Source: Oscillospiraceae bacterium (GTDB taxonomy: Bacteria > Bacillota > Clostridia > Oscillospirales > CAG-382). From it: DNA of 41,565 bases. This document shows, piece after piece, positions 7,328 through 14,493 of this stretch; positions within the stretch are counted from its first letter, which is position 1; every line of letters starts with the position of its first letter. The stretch lies in NCBI GenBank assembly GCA_015063885.1, contig SVTH01000007.1, forward strand, positions 1 to 41,565, written 5' to 3'. Made by a program: the position numbers and the translations under genes. Below the pieces are notes generated by a model that saw only the letters and a program-made list of their open reading frames with translations, searched no databases and was not told the DNA's origin.

Positions 7328-7734
7328 TGTTGAATATCACCAAGGAGGAACTTGAAAGGCTCCGCAAAGAGTACCCCGTAGGCTGCCGTGTCGAGCTTAC
7401 AAAAATGAATGACCCTTATCGCACCGACCTCATCCCCGGTTGCCGTGGCACAGTAAAATTCATTGATGACACAGGCTCGATTCACGTTCGTTGGGATATT
7501 GGCTCGTCCCTTGCCGTAATTTACGGAGAGGATGCCTGCAAGGTAGTTGCCTCGATAAATGATACCGTTCGTGAGCAGATATTGGCAATACGAGCAACGG
7601 CGCTAACCAATATGTTTGATACCATTATGGTGCAGAGGCTTGCCAACGATATGAATTTTTACGAGCTTGTGATTTTTATCGAAGAACACCGCAAGGAATA
7701 TGTACAGTTCATCCTTACGGGACAAACCGAATAA
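7327..7734 (+). CDS. DUF4314 domain protein
   Basis: 135 residues. The N-terminal 75 residues carry the DUF4314 pattern: LRKEYPVGCRVELTKMNDPY, then PGCRGTVKFIDDTGSIHVRW, a small SH3-like beta-barrel. The C-terminal half (about 85-135) is helical and may be a separate module (ERILAIR-like region, FYELVIFIEEHRKEY). Start overlaps the previous stop by one base. DUF4314 proteins are frequent in conjugative elements of Firmicutes; function not established. Confidence 0.85.
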   Translation: MLNITKEELERLRKEYPVGCRVELTKMNDPYRTDLIPGCRGTVKFIDDTGSIHVRWDIGSSLAVIYGEDACKVVASINDTVREQILAIRATALTNMFDTIMVQRLANDMNFYELVIFIEEHRKEYVQFILTGQTE

Positions 7735-7754
7735 GAAGAACGGGGGCGGCAATA

Positions 7755-8015
7755 ATGGACTTGTTTACAACGATGGAGAGGCTTTCAATGCAAACCAACC
7801 CTACCTATGGCGCGGTTATAAAGTATGATGACCGTGTTTTCCATACCGACCTTACTTGGAAAGGTGGATATTTTGCAAATATCTATGAGTTTGTTGATGA
7901 CCCCGAAGAAACGGGACTTGGAGATATTGAATGCCGACTATCCATAATAGCCGAGGCTGACGAAGAATTTAAGGATAGCGGACACGCGCTTGAATGGTGC
8001 TTACGGCAAAAATAA
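7755..8015 (+). CDS. Small hypothetical protein of the mobile element cargo operon
   Basis: 86 residues, acidic, with a beta-rich middle (YGAVIKYDDRVFHTDLTWKG). It starts 20 bp after the DUF4314 gene with a GGGGGCGG-type site upstream of the ATG, and a strong hairpin follows its stop. I do not recognise the family. The position makes it the last gene of a three-gene transcript with the two genes before it. Confidence 0.65.
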   Translation: MDLFTTMERLSMQTNPTYGAVIKYDDRVFHTDLTWKGGYFANIYEFVDDPEETGLGDIECRLSIIAEADEEFKDSGHALEWCLRQK

Positions 8016-8033
8016 TAAAATTTCGCATTTTTT

Positions 8034-8065
8034 GAAGAGTCGGCTGCTTTAGTCGGCTCTTTTTG
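8034..8065 (+). terminator. Terminator after the DUF4314 operon
   Basis: GAGTCGGCT pairs with AGTCGGCTC (with G-U pairs) and is followed by TTTTT. It separates the three-gene operon from the NERD gene. Confidence 0.75.
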
Positions 8066-8076
8066 CGTGTGACCGA

Positions 8077-8105
8077 TTGAAAAATTCATAAAATAGTGGT
8101 ATAAT
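8077..8105 (+). promoter_or_regulatory. Sigma-A promoter of the NERD gene
   Basis: TTGAAA (8077-8082), 17 bp, TATAAT (8100-8105), 31 bp before the GTG start. Strong match. Confidence 0.75.
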
Positions 8106-8136
8106 ATGCGTAACAAATACTTAAAGGAGGCATCCC

Positions 8137-9000
8137 GTGGGAATACGAGCGTTTTTTCATAAAATAAAAATGGGCTTTGTACGTGCCGGGGAGTCCTCTA
8201 TTCCGTATGTCAACGAAGCGAAGCGTTACGGTAATTATGGTGAGGACGAATTTACATATATGCTCCGCAGAGAGCTTCCTTCGTGTAAAATTAAAAGAAA
8301 TGTTGTCATTTCCACCCCCGACGGCAACGCTGAAATAGATTGCTTGGTACTCCATAATAATAAGCTGTTCGCCATAGAGGTTAAGCGTTGGAAGGGATGC
8401 CTGACCGAACGAGACGATGGCTTTTTGCAAGAAAAAACCGATAGATGGACGGGTGAAACGCACACCAAGCTTCTTAAATCACCCTTCAAACAACTTGGAA
8501 GAGCTATATACCTTTTAAGAAAGCAAATTCCCGTTAAGGCTTGGGTCAATGCCGTTGTGTTCTTTGAGGATGACGAACTTGAATCGGTTTCCGCTTATTC
8601 GGATAATGTATGGTTTGACCGATATCAAGACCTCGTAGAATATATAAGAAATGATGGTAAGGTATCTTTCGGCACAAGCGCAAATGATTTTTTTGAAAAA
8701 TGTGTTCCCGCCGATTATTTGTACGCTAATGCTTGGGGAAAATCCTTACATTGTATTATCAACCGTGCCACGTTGAGGTTTGAAGCACCCCAAAGCTGCA
8801 TTTACGCTGAAAATATTATTTCCATTCGCATCTCTCACCATTGGTCATATGACGAATTACATATCACTATGACGGATGGGTCGGTGAGAACCATGTCTCT
8901 TGAAAACGCCAAAATCCAAGTCAGCGATAATGGTCGCATCAGTAACTACGCCTTATGCAAATTGGATTATATTGAACTCGGTAGAACGCTAAATCAGTAA
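8137..9000 (+). CDS. NERD (nuclease-related) domain protein
   Basis: 287 residues with a GTG start behind AAAGGAGG. The NERD domain lies at about 30-150: GNYGEDEFTYML opens it, and the PD-(D/E)xK-like core is AEIDCLVLHNNKLFAIEVKRW (Asp and Glu-x-Lys). NERD domains are predicted nucleases found alone or fused to helicases, kinases or TM segments, often in mobile elements. The C-terminal third has no motif I know. It has its own promoter and sits last before the element boundary, so it is cargo rather than transfer machinery; a defence role is possible but unproven. Confidence 0.88.
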   Translation: MGIRAFFHKIKMGFVRAGESSIPYVNEAKRYGNYGEDEFTYMLRRELPSCKIKRNVVISTPDGNAEIDCLVLHNNKLFAIEVKRWKGCLTERDDGFLQEKTDRWTGETHTKLLKSPFKQLGRAIYLLRKQIPVKAWVNAVVFFEDDELESVSAYSDNVWFDRYQDLVEYIRNDGKVSFGTSANDFFEKCVPADYLYANAWGKSLHCIINRATLRFEAPQSCIYAENIISIRISHHWSYDELHITMTDGSVRTMSLENAKIQVSDNGRISNYALCKLDYIELGRTLNQ

Positions 9001-9177
9001 TTTAACGAATAGCGGTATTTTAACGATAGGAAGGCACTACACCTTGACGGGGAGTAGTGCTTTTCCGTATTTTAAGGGTTCCGAGGTACAACATATAGGC
9101 ACCGCATATACCGAAATGCACCACGAAAGCAAAAAAGCCCTTGTAAATCAAGGACTTTCGGCTAATATTTAACGATA
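9001..9177. other. Right-end region of the mobile element: TTTAACGA repeats and hairpins
   Basis: No gene. TTTAACGA occurs three times (9001, 9019, 9168), the last two as TTTAACGATA. GCACTAC/GTAGTGC followed by TTTT (about 9033-9062) probably ends the NERD transcript. A 10-bp inverted repeat with one mismatch (9134-9143 with 9149-9158) follows. GC content rises sharply to the right of the tRNA. The junction with the chromosome must lie about here, but the matching left end is outside the window. Confidence 0.5.
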
Positions 9178-9218
9178 AAAAGAAAGCAGTAGGTCGATAC
9201 GATTGTATCAATCTACTG
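9177..9218 (-). terminator. Terminator of tRNA-Leu
   Basis: Minus strand: a 14-bp stem with one mismatch (arms 9218-9205 and 9200-9187, loop AATC) followed by CTTTCTTTTT, starting 9 nt after the tRNA CCA end. Strong intrinsic terminator for the tRNA transcript. Confidence 0.85.
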
Positions 9219-9227
9219 TTCCTTATT

Positions 9228-9310
9228 TGGTGCGGGCGACAGGACTTGAACCCGCACGCCAAGGCGTAAGATCCTAAATCTTATGCGTCTGCCAATTCCG
9301 CCACGCCCGC
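9228..9310 (-). tRNA. tRNA-Leu (anticodon UAG)
   Basis: Acceptor arms GCGGGCG and CGCCCGC plus A and an encoded CCA; D-arm starts TGGCGGAATTGGCAGACGC; anticodon stem TAAGA/TCTTA around loop TTTAGGA, giving anticodon TAG (reads CUN leucine codons); class II variable arm; TGGTTC-type T arm GGGTTCAAGTCC. 83 nt including CCA. Class II structure and anticodon agree. tRNA-Leu 3' ends are frequent integration sites of ICEs, but the recombinases here are serine type, which seldom use tRNAs. Confidence 0.95.
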
Positions 9311-9359
9311 ATACCGAGGGTTATTCTATCATCTTTTCCCGCAAATGTCAAGATTCCCC

Positions 9360-9388
9360 TTGCCGATTGGGAAAAAATATGCTATACT
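9360..9388 (+). promoter_or_regulatory. Promoter of gpsA
   Basis: TTGCCG (9360-9365), 17 bp, TATACT (9383-9388), 32 bp before the ATG. Confidence 0.7.
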
Positions 9389-9419
9389 GTCCCTACGAAG
9401 AAGAGAAACGGAGAGTTTT

Positions 9420-10385
9420 ATGACAGAACGCAAGAGGGTTGCCGTGATCGGGTGCGGGAGATGGGGGTCGTTGATCGCATGGTATTTGGACCGTATGGGG
9501 CATGAAGTCTGCTTGTACGGGCGGGAAGGCTCCGCCGCCTTTGCCCGCTTTGTGGCGGAACGGAAAAACGATTTTCTCACCCTGCCGGAGACGGTATGCC
9601 TCACCTCCTCCCTTGATGAGGTGATGTCTCGTGAGATCATCATTATCTCCGTGGGCAGTCAGCAGCTCCGGGGACTGATGGAGGAGCTTTCCGTTTACCC
9701 GGAGGGGAACCGTGTTTTCGTGCTGTGCATGAAGGGCATCGAGATCTCCACGGGCAAGCGCCTCTCCCAGGTGGCGTCGGAATTCCGAAAGGAGCCTGTG
9801 GCCGTGTGGCTTGGCCCGGGGCACGTCCAGGATTTCTACCGCGGTCAGCCCAACTGTATGGTCATCGACAGCGAAAACGAAGCGGTGCGGGATGTATTGA
9901 TCCGCCACTTTTCCGGGGATCTCATCCGCTTCTATTACGGCACGGACCTCATCGGCAACGAGATCGGCGCCGCCGCCAAAAACGTGGTGGGCATCGCCGC
10001 AGGGATGCTGGACGGGGTAGGGCTTTCCTCCCTGAAGGGAGCTTTGATGTCCCGTGGCACTACGGAGATCGCCCGTCTGATCCACGCCCTGGGCGGTCAG
10101 TCTCATTCCGCCTACGGCCTTTGCCATTTGGGGGACTACGAGGCCACCCTGTTCTCTCCCCACAGCCACAACCGCCGTTTCGGAGAGTGCTTTATCAAGG
10201 GGGAGACCTTTGACCGCCTGGCGGAGGGGTATTACACCGTGGCCGCTTTGATGAAGCTTTCAAGAGAATACGCCGTGGAGCTTCCCATCTGCAACGCGGT
10301 CTACCGCCTGCTGTACCTCCATGCCGACCCCAAGCAGGAGCTGGACGCCTTGTTTGCCCGCTCCCAGAAGGCGGAGTTCTGTTAA
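9420..10385 (+). CDS. gpsA: NAD(P)H-dependent glycerol-3-phosphate dehydrogenase
   Basis: 321 residues from the ATG at 9420 (GGAGAG upstream); the track start at 9345 would lie upstream of the promoter. Reduces dihydroxyacetone phosphate to sn-glycerol 3-phosphate for phospholipid synthesis. N-terminal Rossmann motif GCGRWGS (Gly11-x-Gly13-x-x-Gly16); catalytic Lys187 in EIGAAAKNVVG; C-terminal helical domain with GDYEATLFSPHSHNRRFGE where classical GpsA has GDL-x-x-T-C-x-S-x-x-S-R-N. That motif is divergent (Tyr for Leu, His for Arg), so this may be a variant subfamily, but length and layout fit GpsA. Monocistronic: own promoter and terminator. Confidence 0.85.
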   Translation: MTERKRVAVIGCGRWGSLIAWYLDRMGHEVCLYGREGSAAFARFVAERKNDFLTLPETVCLTSSLDEVMSREIIIISVGSQQLRGLMEELSVYPEGNRVFVLCMKGIEISTGKRLSQVASEFRKEPVAVWLGPGHVQDFYRGQPNCMVIDSENEAVRDVLIRHFSGDLIRFYYGTDLIGNEIGAAAKNVVGIAAGMLDGVGLSSLKGALMSRGTTEIARLIHALGGQSHSAYGLCHLGDYEATLFSPHSHNRRFGECFIKGETFDRLAEGYYTVAALMKLSREYAVELPICNAVYRLLYLHADPKQELDALFARSQKAEFC

Positions 10386-10402
10386 AGCCTTTTTTACAAT
10401 TT

Positions 10403-10435
10403 TGTCGGAATGTACAAAAGCATTCCGACATTTTT
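10403..10435 (+). terminator. Terminator of gpsA
   Basis: Perfect 10-bp stem TGTCGGAATG/CATTCCGACA with an 8-nt loop and five T, 17 bp after the stop. Confidence 0.9.
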
Positions 10436-10449
10436 GTGCTTTCGCTGTC

Positions 10450-10478
10450 TTGCGAAAAAACGGGAAATATGGTATACT
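10450..10478 (+). promoter_or_regulatory. Promoter of the DEPS-repeat lipoprotein
   Basis: TTGCGA (10450-10455), 17 bp, TATACT (10473-10478); ATG 46 bp downstream behind GAAAGGAT. Confidence 0.7.
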
Positions 10479-10523
10479 TCTGTGTAAGTATGCCCATCCC
10501 CGTTTTCCCCCGAAAGGATCCTT

Positions 10524-12566
10524 ATGAGCTCCCATTTTATCCCATTGTTACGAAAATCCTGCCTGCTGTTTTTGGCGGCTTTGTTTTTGTGCGCTTGTGC
10601 CTCGGGTGCACAAGAGGTCTCCCACGCCTCTTCCCGGATAGAAAGCACAGAAAGCGTCCCTTCCGAGACGGAAAGCCTTGCTTCCTCCGGGGAGGAAAGC
10701 TCGTTGCTCACCTCTTCCGTAGAGGACTCCTCCATAGAAGAATCCTCCGAGGAAGAATCCTCCGAGGAAGAATCCTCCGATGAGCCTTCCGCCGAGCCTT
10801 CCGATGAGCCTTCCGATGAGCCTTCCGACGAACCCTCCGACGAGCCTTCCGACGAACCCTCCGACGAGCCTTCCGACGAGCCCTCCGACGAACCCTCCGA
10901 TGAGCCCTCCGATGAGCCCTCCGATGAGCCCTCCGACGAGCCTTCCGTTCCCACCGACAAGGCCACCCTCACCAAGAAGGGGACCTTCAAGGTAGGTGAC
11001 GACGGCATCTTCCATTACGGCATCTGCTGCTCCCGCACCGCTTTCCCTGCGGAGATCAACACCCCCGTCATCCACGGCGTGGACGAAACGGGAGAGATCT
11101 ACGTCTTCTGGAACCAAAAGGTCACCCGTCTCAGCGACGGCACTTCCTTTGCCCATAACGCCCGGGTCTGCGAAGCCCAGATCCTCTTCTGCGGAGGGGA
11201 TCTGTACCTGCTGTTCACCGACAACACCGTACAGCGGTACGATCTTGCCAAGGGCTTTGAACGGGCGGAGCTGACGGCAACCTACAAGCTTTCCGATCCT
11301 TCCGGTTATGCCGGCAGGCTGTACGCCCTGGGAGAGGAAGAGCCCCTGTTCGCAAACTCCCGGGGGGAGCTCTATTCCCTGGACGGCAGTCGGCAGACCG
11401 ACCGTTCTCTGCCTGCAAGCGGAGAAGTGCTTTGGGCGGGGGACGGTTACGCCCTGACGGAGCACAAGAACGTCTTCGGCGACCCCTATTGCTTCGAGAC
11501 CATCTACACCCGCTACGACAACGAGGGCAATGCTTTGGAGAGCTTCCGTTTCTCCGAGCTTTGGGACGGCAACATCGTTTCCTACAAAATGCCCTACAAG
11601 TACGGCAGGATCAAATATTACCCCGGCTGGACGGTCACCCTCGGCGACATCGTGCTTGAAGACGCCGTCAACGCCGTCCCCGTCTACGGCAACAGCGGGG
11701 AGGTCTACCTGGTGGTGTACTACCCCGAGCACGGGGAGATCTATGGGGTCACCCCCGGTAAGGAGGCGGTCTCCTTCTCCAACTTGAAGGACACCGTGGA
11801 GCTTTTGAAGGATAAGGACGAGGTGTTTTTGAACATCACCCGTGAAAAGACCAAGCAGAACGTCCTGGAAATGCTTTCCGTCAAGTGGAAGGTGGTGCCC
11901 CAGCATCTGGACGCAGGCGGGGATACGGATATCCCCCTGTACCTGGAGGGTATGGAGGGGCAGGAGGTCACGGGCATTCCCTATTGCCGCGGCGGCTTTA
12001 CAGGCGGCTCCCATTACAAAGGGGAAAGCTTTGCTTCCCTGGTGGCAAAAACGATCGGCGACAGCCTGTATTACACCACGGGGAACATCAATCCCGACGT
12101 GGGGCACCAGCCCTTTACCATCGGGTTGGATTGCTCCGCCTTCATCTGCGCCGCCTGGGAGTTCGTGGACAGCGGCTCAGGTACCGACGAGCCCTACCAT
12201 TGGTCCGCCCCCTACCATATGACCAAGTACGGCCACCAGGTCAGCTCCGTCTACGACATGAAGGAGATGGACGTCTTCTTAAAGCCCGGGGACAACGCCC
12301 ACGTGATGTTCTTCGCCTGCCTGGGCCCTAACAACACCGTAGGCGTCTACGAGGTCACCTCCCTGGTGCTCCCCGAAAAGACGGTGTTCCGCTACGTGGA
12401 TATGAACAAGCTGTGGGACTACCTGTTCCTGCACCCCTATCAGACCTATACCGCCGACGGGGACACCCATCAAAGGGTGTGCGATTCCTGCGGCTACGCC
12501 ATTTCCAAGGAAAGAAACCATACCTTCTCCGGCGGGAAGTGCACTTCCTGCGGATACAAAAAATAA
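10524..12566 (+). CDS. Secreted lipoprotein with DEPS repeats and a C-terminal NlpC/P60-like site
   Basis: 680 residues. A signal peptide ends in a lipobox-like LCAC, with Cys25 the likely lipidated residue. Residues about 35-142 are Ser/Glu/Asp/Pro linker, including 14 tandem tetrapeptides (13 DEPS, one AEPS; 10779-10946), which should form an extended acidic stalk through the cell wall. The middle (about 150-460) has beta-propeller-like repeats (GETGEIYVFW-type strands). Near the C-terminus GLDCSAFICAAW (Cys537) and NAHVMFF (His593) match the Cys and His of NlpC/P60 cysteine peptidases or amidases, which cut peptidoglycan stem peptides. The tail ends in CDSCGY...CTSCGY, a zinc-ribbon-like motif. 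Enzyme activity is inferred; the GxDCSG motif has Ala for Gly. Confidence 0.8.
   Translation: MSSHFIPLLRKSCLLFLAALFLCACASGAQEVSHASSRIESTESVPSETESLASSGEESSLLTSSVEDSSIEESSEEESSEEESSDEPSAEPSDEPSDEPSDEPSDEPSDEPSDEPSDEPSDEPSDEPSDEPSDEPSDEPSVPTDKATLTKKGTFKVGDDGIFHYGICCSRTAFPAEINTPVIHGVDETGEIYVFWNQKVTRLSDGTSFAHNARVCEAQILFCGGDLYLLFTDNTVQRYDLAKGFERAELTATYKLSDPSGYAGRLYALGEEEPLFANSRGELYSLDGSRQTDRSLPASGEVLWAGDGYALTEHKNVFGDPYCFETIYTRYDNEGNALESFRFSELWDGNIVSYKMPYKYGRIKYYPGWTVTLGDIVLEDAVNAVPVYGNSGEVYLVVYYPEHGEIYGVTPGKEAVSFSNLKDTVELLKDKDEVFLNITREKTKQNVLEMLSVKWKVVPQHLDAGGDTDIPLYLEGMEGQEVTGIPYCRGGFTGGSHYKGESFASLVAKTIGDSLYYTTGNINPDVGHQPFTIGLDCSAFICAAWEFVDSGSGTDEPYHWSAPYHMTKYGHQVSSVYDMKEMDVFLKPGDNAHVMFFACLGPNNTVGVYEVTSLVLPEKTVFRYVDMNKLWDYLFLHPYQTYTADGDTHQRVCDSCGYAISKERNHTFSGGKCTSCGYKK
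10779..10946 (+). repeat. Fourteen 12-bp tandem repeats encoding DEPS
   Basis: In-frame units of the form GAYGARCCYTCC, with synonymous differences in codon third positions (gatgag, gacgag, gacgaa). One unit reads GCCGAG. Because units differ, the array is not fresh slippage, yet it is a likely site of length variation between strains. Confidence 0.95.
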
Positions 12567-12568
12567 CC

Positions 12569-12593
12569 GCTTGTAAAACACAGTTTTACAAGC
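12569..12593. terminator. Perfect 11-bp hairpin after the lipoprotein gene
   Basis: GCTTGTAAAAC/GTTTTACAAGC with 3-nt loop, 2 bp after the stop. No T-tract follows, so it may be an mRNA 3' stabilising hairpin rather than a full terminator. Confidence 0.55.
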
Positions 12594-12671
12594 ATGATCC
12601 GCACGGCGGGGGTACGCGCGCTTATCGCCGCCTTCCCCTCCGGCGCGCGGACTCGCTTTGCTCGTCTTATC

Positions 12672-12702
12672 GGTGTTTTTTCGAAGGCTAAGCCTCCGAA
12701 AA
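12672..12702. repeat. 15-bp hairpin with A/T-tract arms between lipoprotein and activase genes
   Basis: GTTTTTTCGAAGGCT and AGCCTCCGAAAAAAC pair with one mismatch around one base. The A- and T-tracts inside the arms would let it act as a terminator in either direction. The 164 bp around it (12594-12757) hold no gene. Confidence 0.6.
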
Positions 12703-12757
12703 AACGGATTTTATCAATCATTACCGTTTTTTACAATCGTAAAAAGGAGGCGTTTTC

Positions 12758-13369
12758 ATGGCAACCACGGCACCCATCATCACCCATTCCCGCCTGCGGA
12801 TGGCAACGGACGGGGAAGGGGTCACTACCCTGGTGTGCTTCCACGGCTGTCCCTTGCGGTGTCAGTATTGCCTGAACCCCTTTTCCTTCGCAGAGGACAC
12901 CAAGCGGGAGCACCTCACCCCGCAGGACTTATACGACCGTGTGAAGCTGGACGCCCTGTACTTTCTGGCCACGGGCGGCGGCGTTACCTTCGGCGGGGGA
13001 GAGCCGCTTTTGTACCCTGCCTTCTTGCGGGAATTCCGTGAGATCTGCGGCAAGGAGTGGCACCTCTGCGCCGAGACCTCTCTGAACGTCCCCAAAGAGC
13101 ACGTGGAGACGGCGGCAGCCTGCATTGACCACTTCTACGTGGATTGCAAGGACACCAACCCCGCCATCTACCGCAGCTATACCGGCAAGGACAACGGCGG
13201 GATGTTACAAAACTTGGCCCTGCTCCTTTCCTTGGTGGGGAAGGACAGAGTCACCGTCCGTGTGCCCTTGATCCCGGAGTTCAACACGGAAGCGGACCGG
13301 GAAGCCACCCGCAAGCTCCTGACAGACATGGGCGTGGAGAAAATGGATTTCTTTACGTATAAGAGATGA
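12758..13369 (+). CDS. Glycyl-radical enzyme activase-type radical SAM protein
   Basis: 203 residues, ATG behind AAAAAGGAGG. The radical SAM cluster motif is Cys31-x3-Cys35-x2-Cys38 (CPLRCQYC), followed by the GGGEPL-type SAM-binding motif (GGGVTFGGGEPLLYPAF). This spacing and the VTFGGGEP motif are those of pyruvate formate-lyase activases and relatives, which place the glycyl radical on a partner enzyme. It is shorter than typical PFL activase (about 245) and has no extra ferredoxin-like 8-Cys insert. No glycyl-radical enzyme gene lies next to it in the window, so the partner is unknown. Ends at a good terminator. Confidence 0.85.
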   Translation: MATTAPIITHSRLRMATDGEGVTTLVCFHGCPLRCQYCLNPFSFAEDTKREHLTPQDLYDRVKLDALYFLATGGGVTFGGGEPLLYPAFLREFREICGKEWHLCAETSLNVPKEHVETAAACIDHFYVDCKDTNPAIYRSYTGKDNGGMLQNLALLLSLVGKDRVTVRVPLIPEFNTEADREATRKLLTDMGVEKMDFFTYKR

Positions 13370-13370
13370 A

Positions 13371-13395
13371 AAAAGACCCCAAGAGGGTCTTTTTT
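13371..13395 (+). terminator. Terminator of the activase gene
   Basis: Perfect 9-bp stem AAAAGACCC/GGGTCTTTT, 5-nt loop, run of T. The stem begins 2 bp after the stop codon. Confidence 0.9.
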
Positions 13396-13404
13396 GCGGG
13401 GATG

Positions 13405-13802
13405 GGAACCTCATCCACCGTCGCGGAGAATGGCCGAAGTTCTCCTTCCCGACAGTATGCTCCCCGCGCCGGTCCCCCTTCCCCAAAGGGGAAGGCAAGG
13501 ACCCGCCTTCGGCATGCACAATAGAGAGTTCCGTATCTTCTTGACTTTGCTTTTTGCTTTAACCGTTGAAAACGACTTCCCGCCCCGCAGGGCTTCACCT
13601 TCCCCTCTGGGGAAGGCAAGGGCCCGCCTTCGGCGTGCACAATAGAGAGTTCCGTATCTTTTTGACTTTGCTTTTGGCTTTAACCGTTGAAAACGACTCC
13701 CCGCCCCGCAGGGCTTCACCTTCCCCTCTGGGGAAAAGAAATCTCCCTTCGGTCGATTACTTTCGGGGGACCATTCGCTTTGCGAATGGTGGATGAGGTT
13801 CC
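13405..13802. mobile_element. 398-bp MITE-like element with 15-bp terminal inverted repeats
   Basis: GGAACCTCATCCACC at 13405-13419 is the exact reverse complement of 13788-13802. Between the ends there is no gene-like frame with a ribosome binding site; instead there are two copies of a 121-bp tandem repeat with internal CCTTCCCC/GGGGAAGG hairpins. The whole fills the 459-bp gap between the activase and spoVT. No target duplication is obvious. Confidence 0.7.
13478..13734. repeat. Two 121-bp tandem repeats inside the MITE-like element
   Basis: The unit repeats with a period of 121 bp (for example 13502 and 13623; 13590 and 13711). Each unit starts with an 8-bp hairpin CCTTCCCC/GGGGAAGG whose 3-nt loop differs (AAA or TCT) while the stem is kept. 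The second hairpin degenerates at the right end. Confidence 0.85.
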
Positions 13803-13828
13803 TCTTGCCCCTGAGGATTTGCGCCGAC

Positions 13829-14365
13829 TTACACCTGCATCTGGGAAGACAGAAACATGGCCCCCGTATTCACCAGCTTTTTCGCCGTCTCGTCGGGAGA
13901 GACAGCCCGGGAATCCAAAACCATCACGCCCCCTGCGGGATTGCCCTCGCTGAGGATGGGGGCAAAGTAGGACACCATCTCCTTGGCCTGCTCCGTGGCA
14001 CGGATGGGTGTGCCGTCCGCCGTGGCGGAATAGGGCTTGCGGCTTTCCAACAACGCCGCAAAGGACGGGGTGAGAGGATGGGAAAGATAATCCTTCTTAG
14101 GCGCCCCCGCTACGGCAATGACACTATCCATGTCGCACACCGCCACGGAGATCCCGGAGGCCTTGTGGATGGCCTCGGCGTATTCCCCCGCGAAGCTCCC
14201 CGCCTCCCCGATGGGGGAGTATTTGCGGAACACCACGCCCCCCTCCTCGTTGGTGAAGATCTCAAGGGGCTCCCCCTCGCGGATCCGTAAGCTGCGGCGG
14301 ATCTCCTTGGGAATGACCACACGGCCAAGGTCGTCAATGCGACGTACAATTCCTGTTGCTTTCAT
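13829..14365 (-). CDS. spoVT: Stage V sporulation protein T (AbrB-type regulator)
   Basis: 178 residues, the usual length for SpoVT. The N-terminal swapped-hairpin AbrB domain (1-50) is near textbook: MKATGIVRRIDDLGRVVIPK, then EIRRSLRIREGEPLEIF. The C-terminal part (about 55-178) is a GAF-like domain. SpoVT is a tetrameric DNA-binding regulator of forespore (sigma-G) genes that tunes spore maturation and germination. A sequence matching the sigma-G consensus lies upstream. It is convergent with the MITE-like element and divergent from the next gene. Its presence implies spore formation or a recent spore-forming ancestor. Confidence 0.95.
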   Translation of the reverse strand: MKATGIVRRIDDLGRVVIPKEIRRSLRIREGEPLEIFTNEEGGVVFRKYSPIGEAGSFAGEYAEAIHKASGISVAVCDMDSVIAVAGAPKKDYLSHPLTPSFAALLESRKPYSATADGTPIRATEQAKEMVSYFAPILSEGNPAGGVMVLDSRAVSPDETAKKLVNTGAMFLSSQMQV

Positions 14366-14400
14366 CTATTCATTTCTCCTTGATCGTCAAATTACGCTGT

Positions 14401-14430
14401 TAGTATTTGTCAATCCGTGGGAGAATATGC
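14401..14430 (-). promoter_or_regulatory. Possible sigma-G-type promoter of spoVT
   Basis: Minus strand: GCATA (14430-14426), 18 bp, AATACTA (14407-14401). The consensus known for sigma-G is GHATR, 18 bp, CATWHTA, so only the first base of the -10 departs. The start codon lies about 30 bp past the expected transcription start. Confidence 0.5.
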
Positions 14431-14439
14431 GCATGAGTA

Positions 14440-14468
14440 TTGCTTTTTTGAAGTGCGTATGGTATACT
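14440..14468 (+). promoter_or_regulatory. Promoter of the gene at 14494
   Basis: TTGCTT (14440-14445), 17 bp, TATACT (14463-14468), 25 bp before the ATG. Confidence 0.65.
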
Positions 14469-14493
14469 GTAAAAAAACCGAAAGGAGCACCGT

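Noticed and set aside
9228..9250. tRNA-Leu 3' end as proven integration site of this element
   Set aside because: Only one end is visible and no duplicated att sequence can be shown; serine recombinases rarely use tRNA genes. Left as a question, not a feature.
10394..11008. Minus-strand frame with a long SSEG repeat
   Set aside because: Antisense reading of the DEPS repeat; no start signals, and it crosses the lipoprotein promoter.
13478..13734. Possible CRISPR array
   Set aside because: Period 121 bp with whole unit conserved, no unique spacers, no cas genes; it is a tandem repeat in a MITE-like element.
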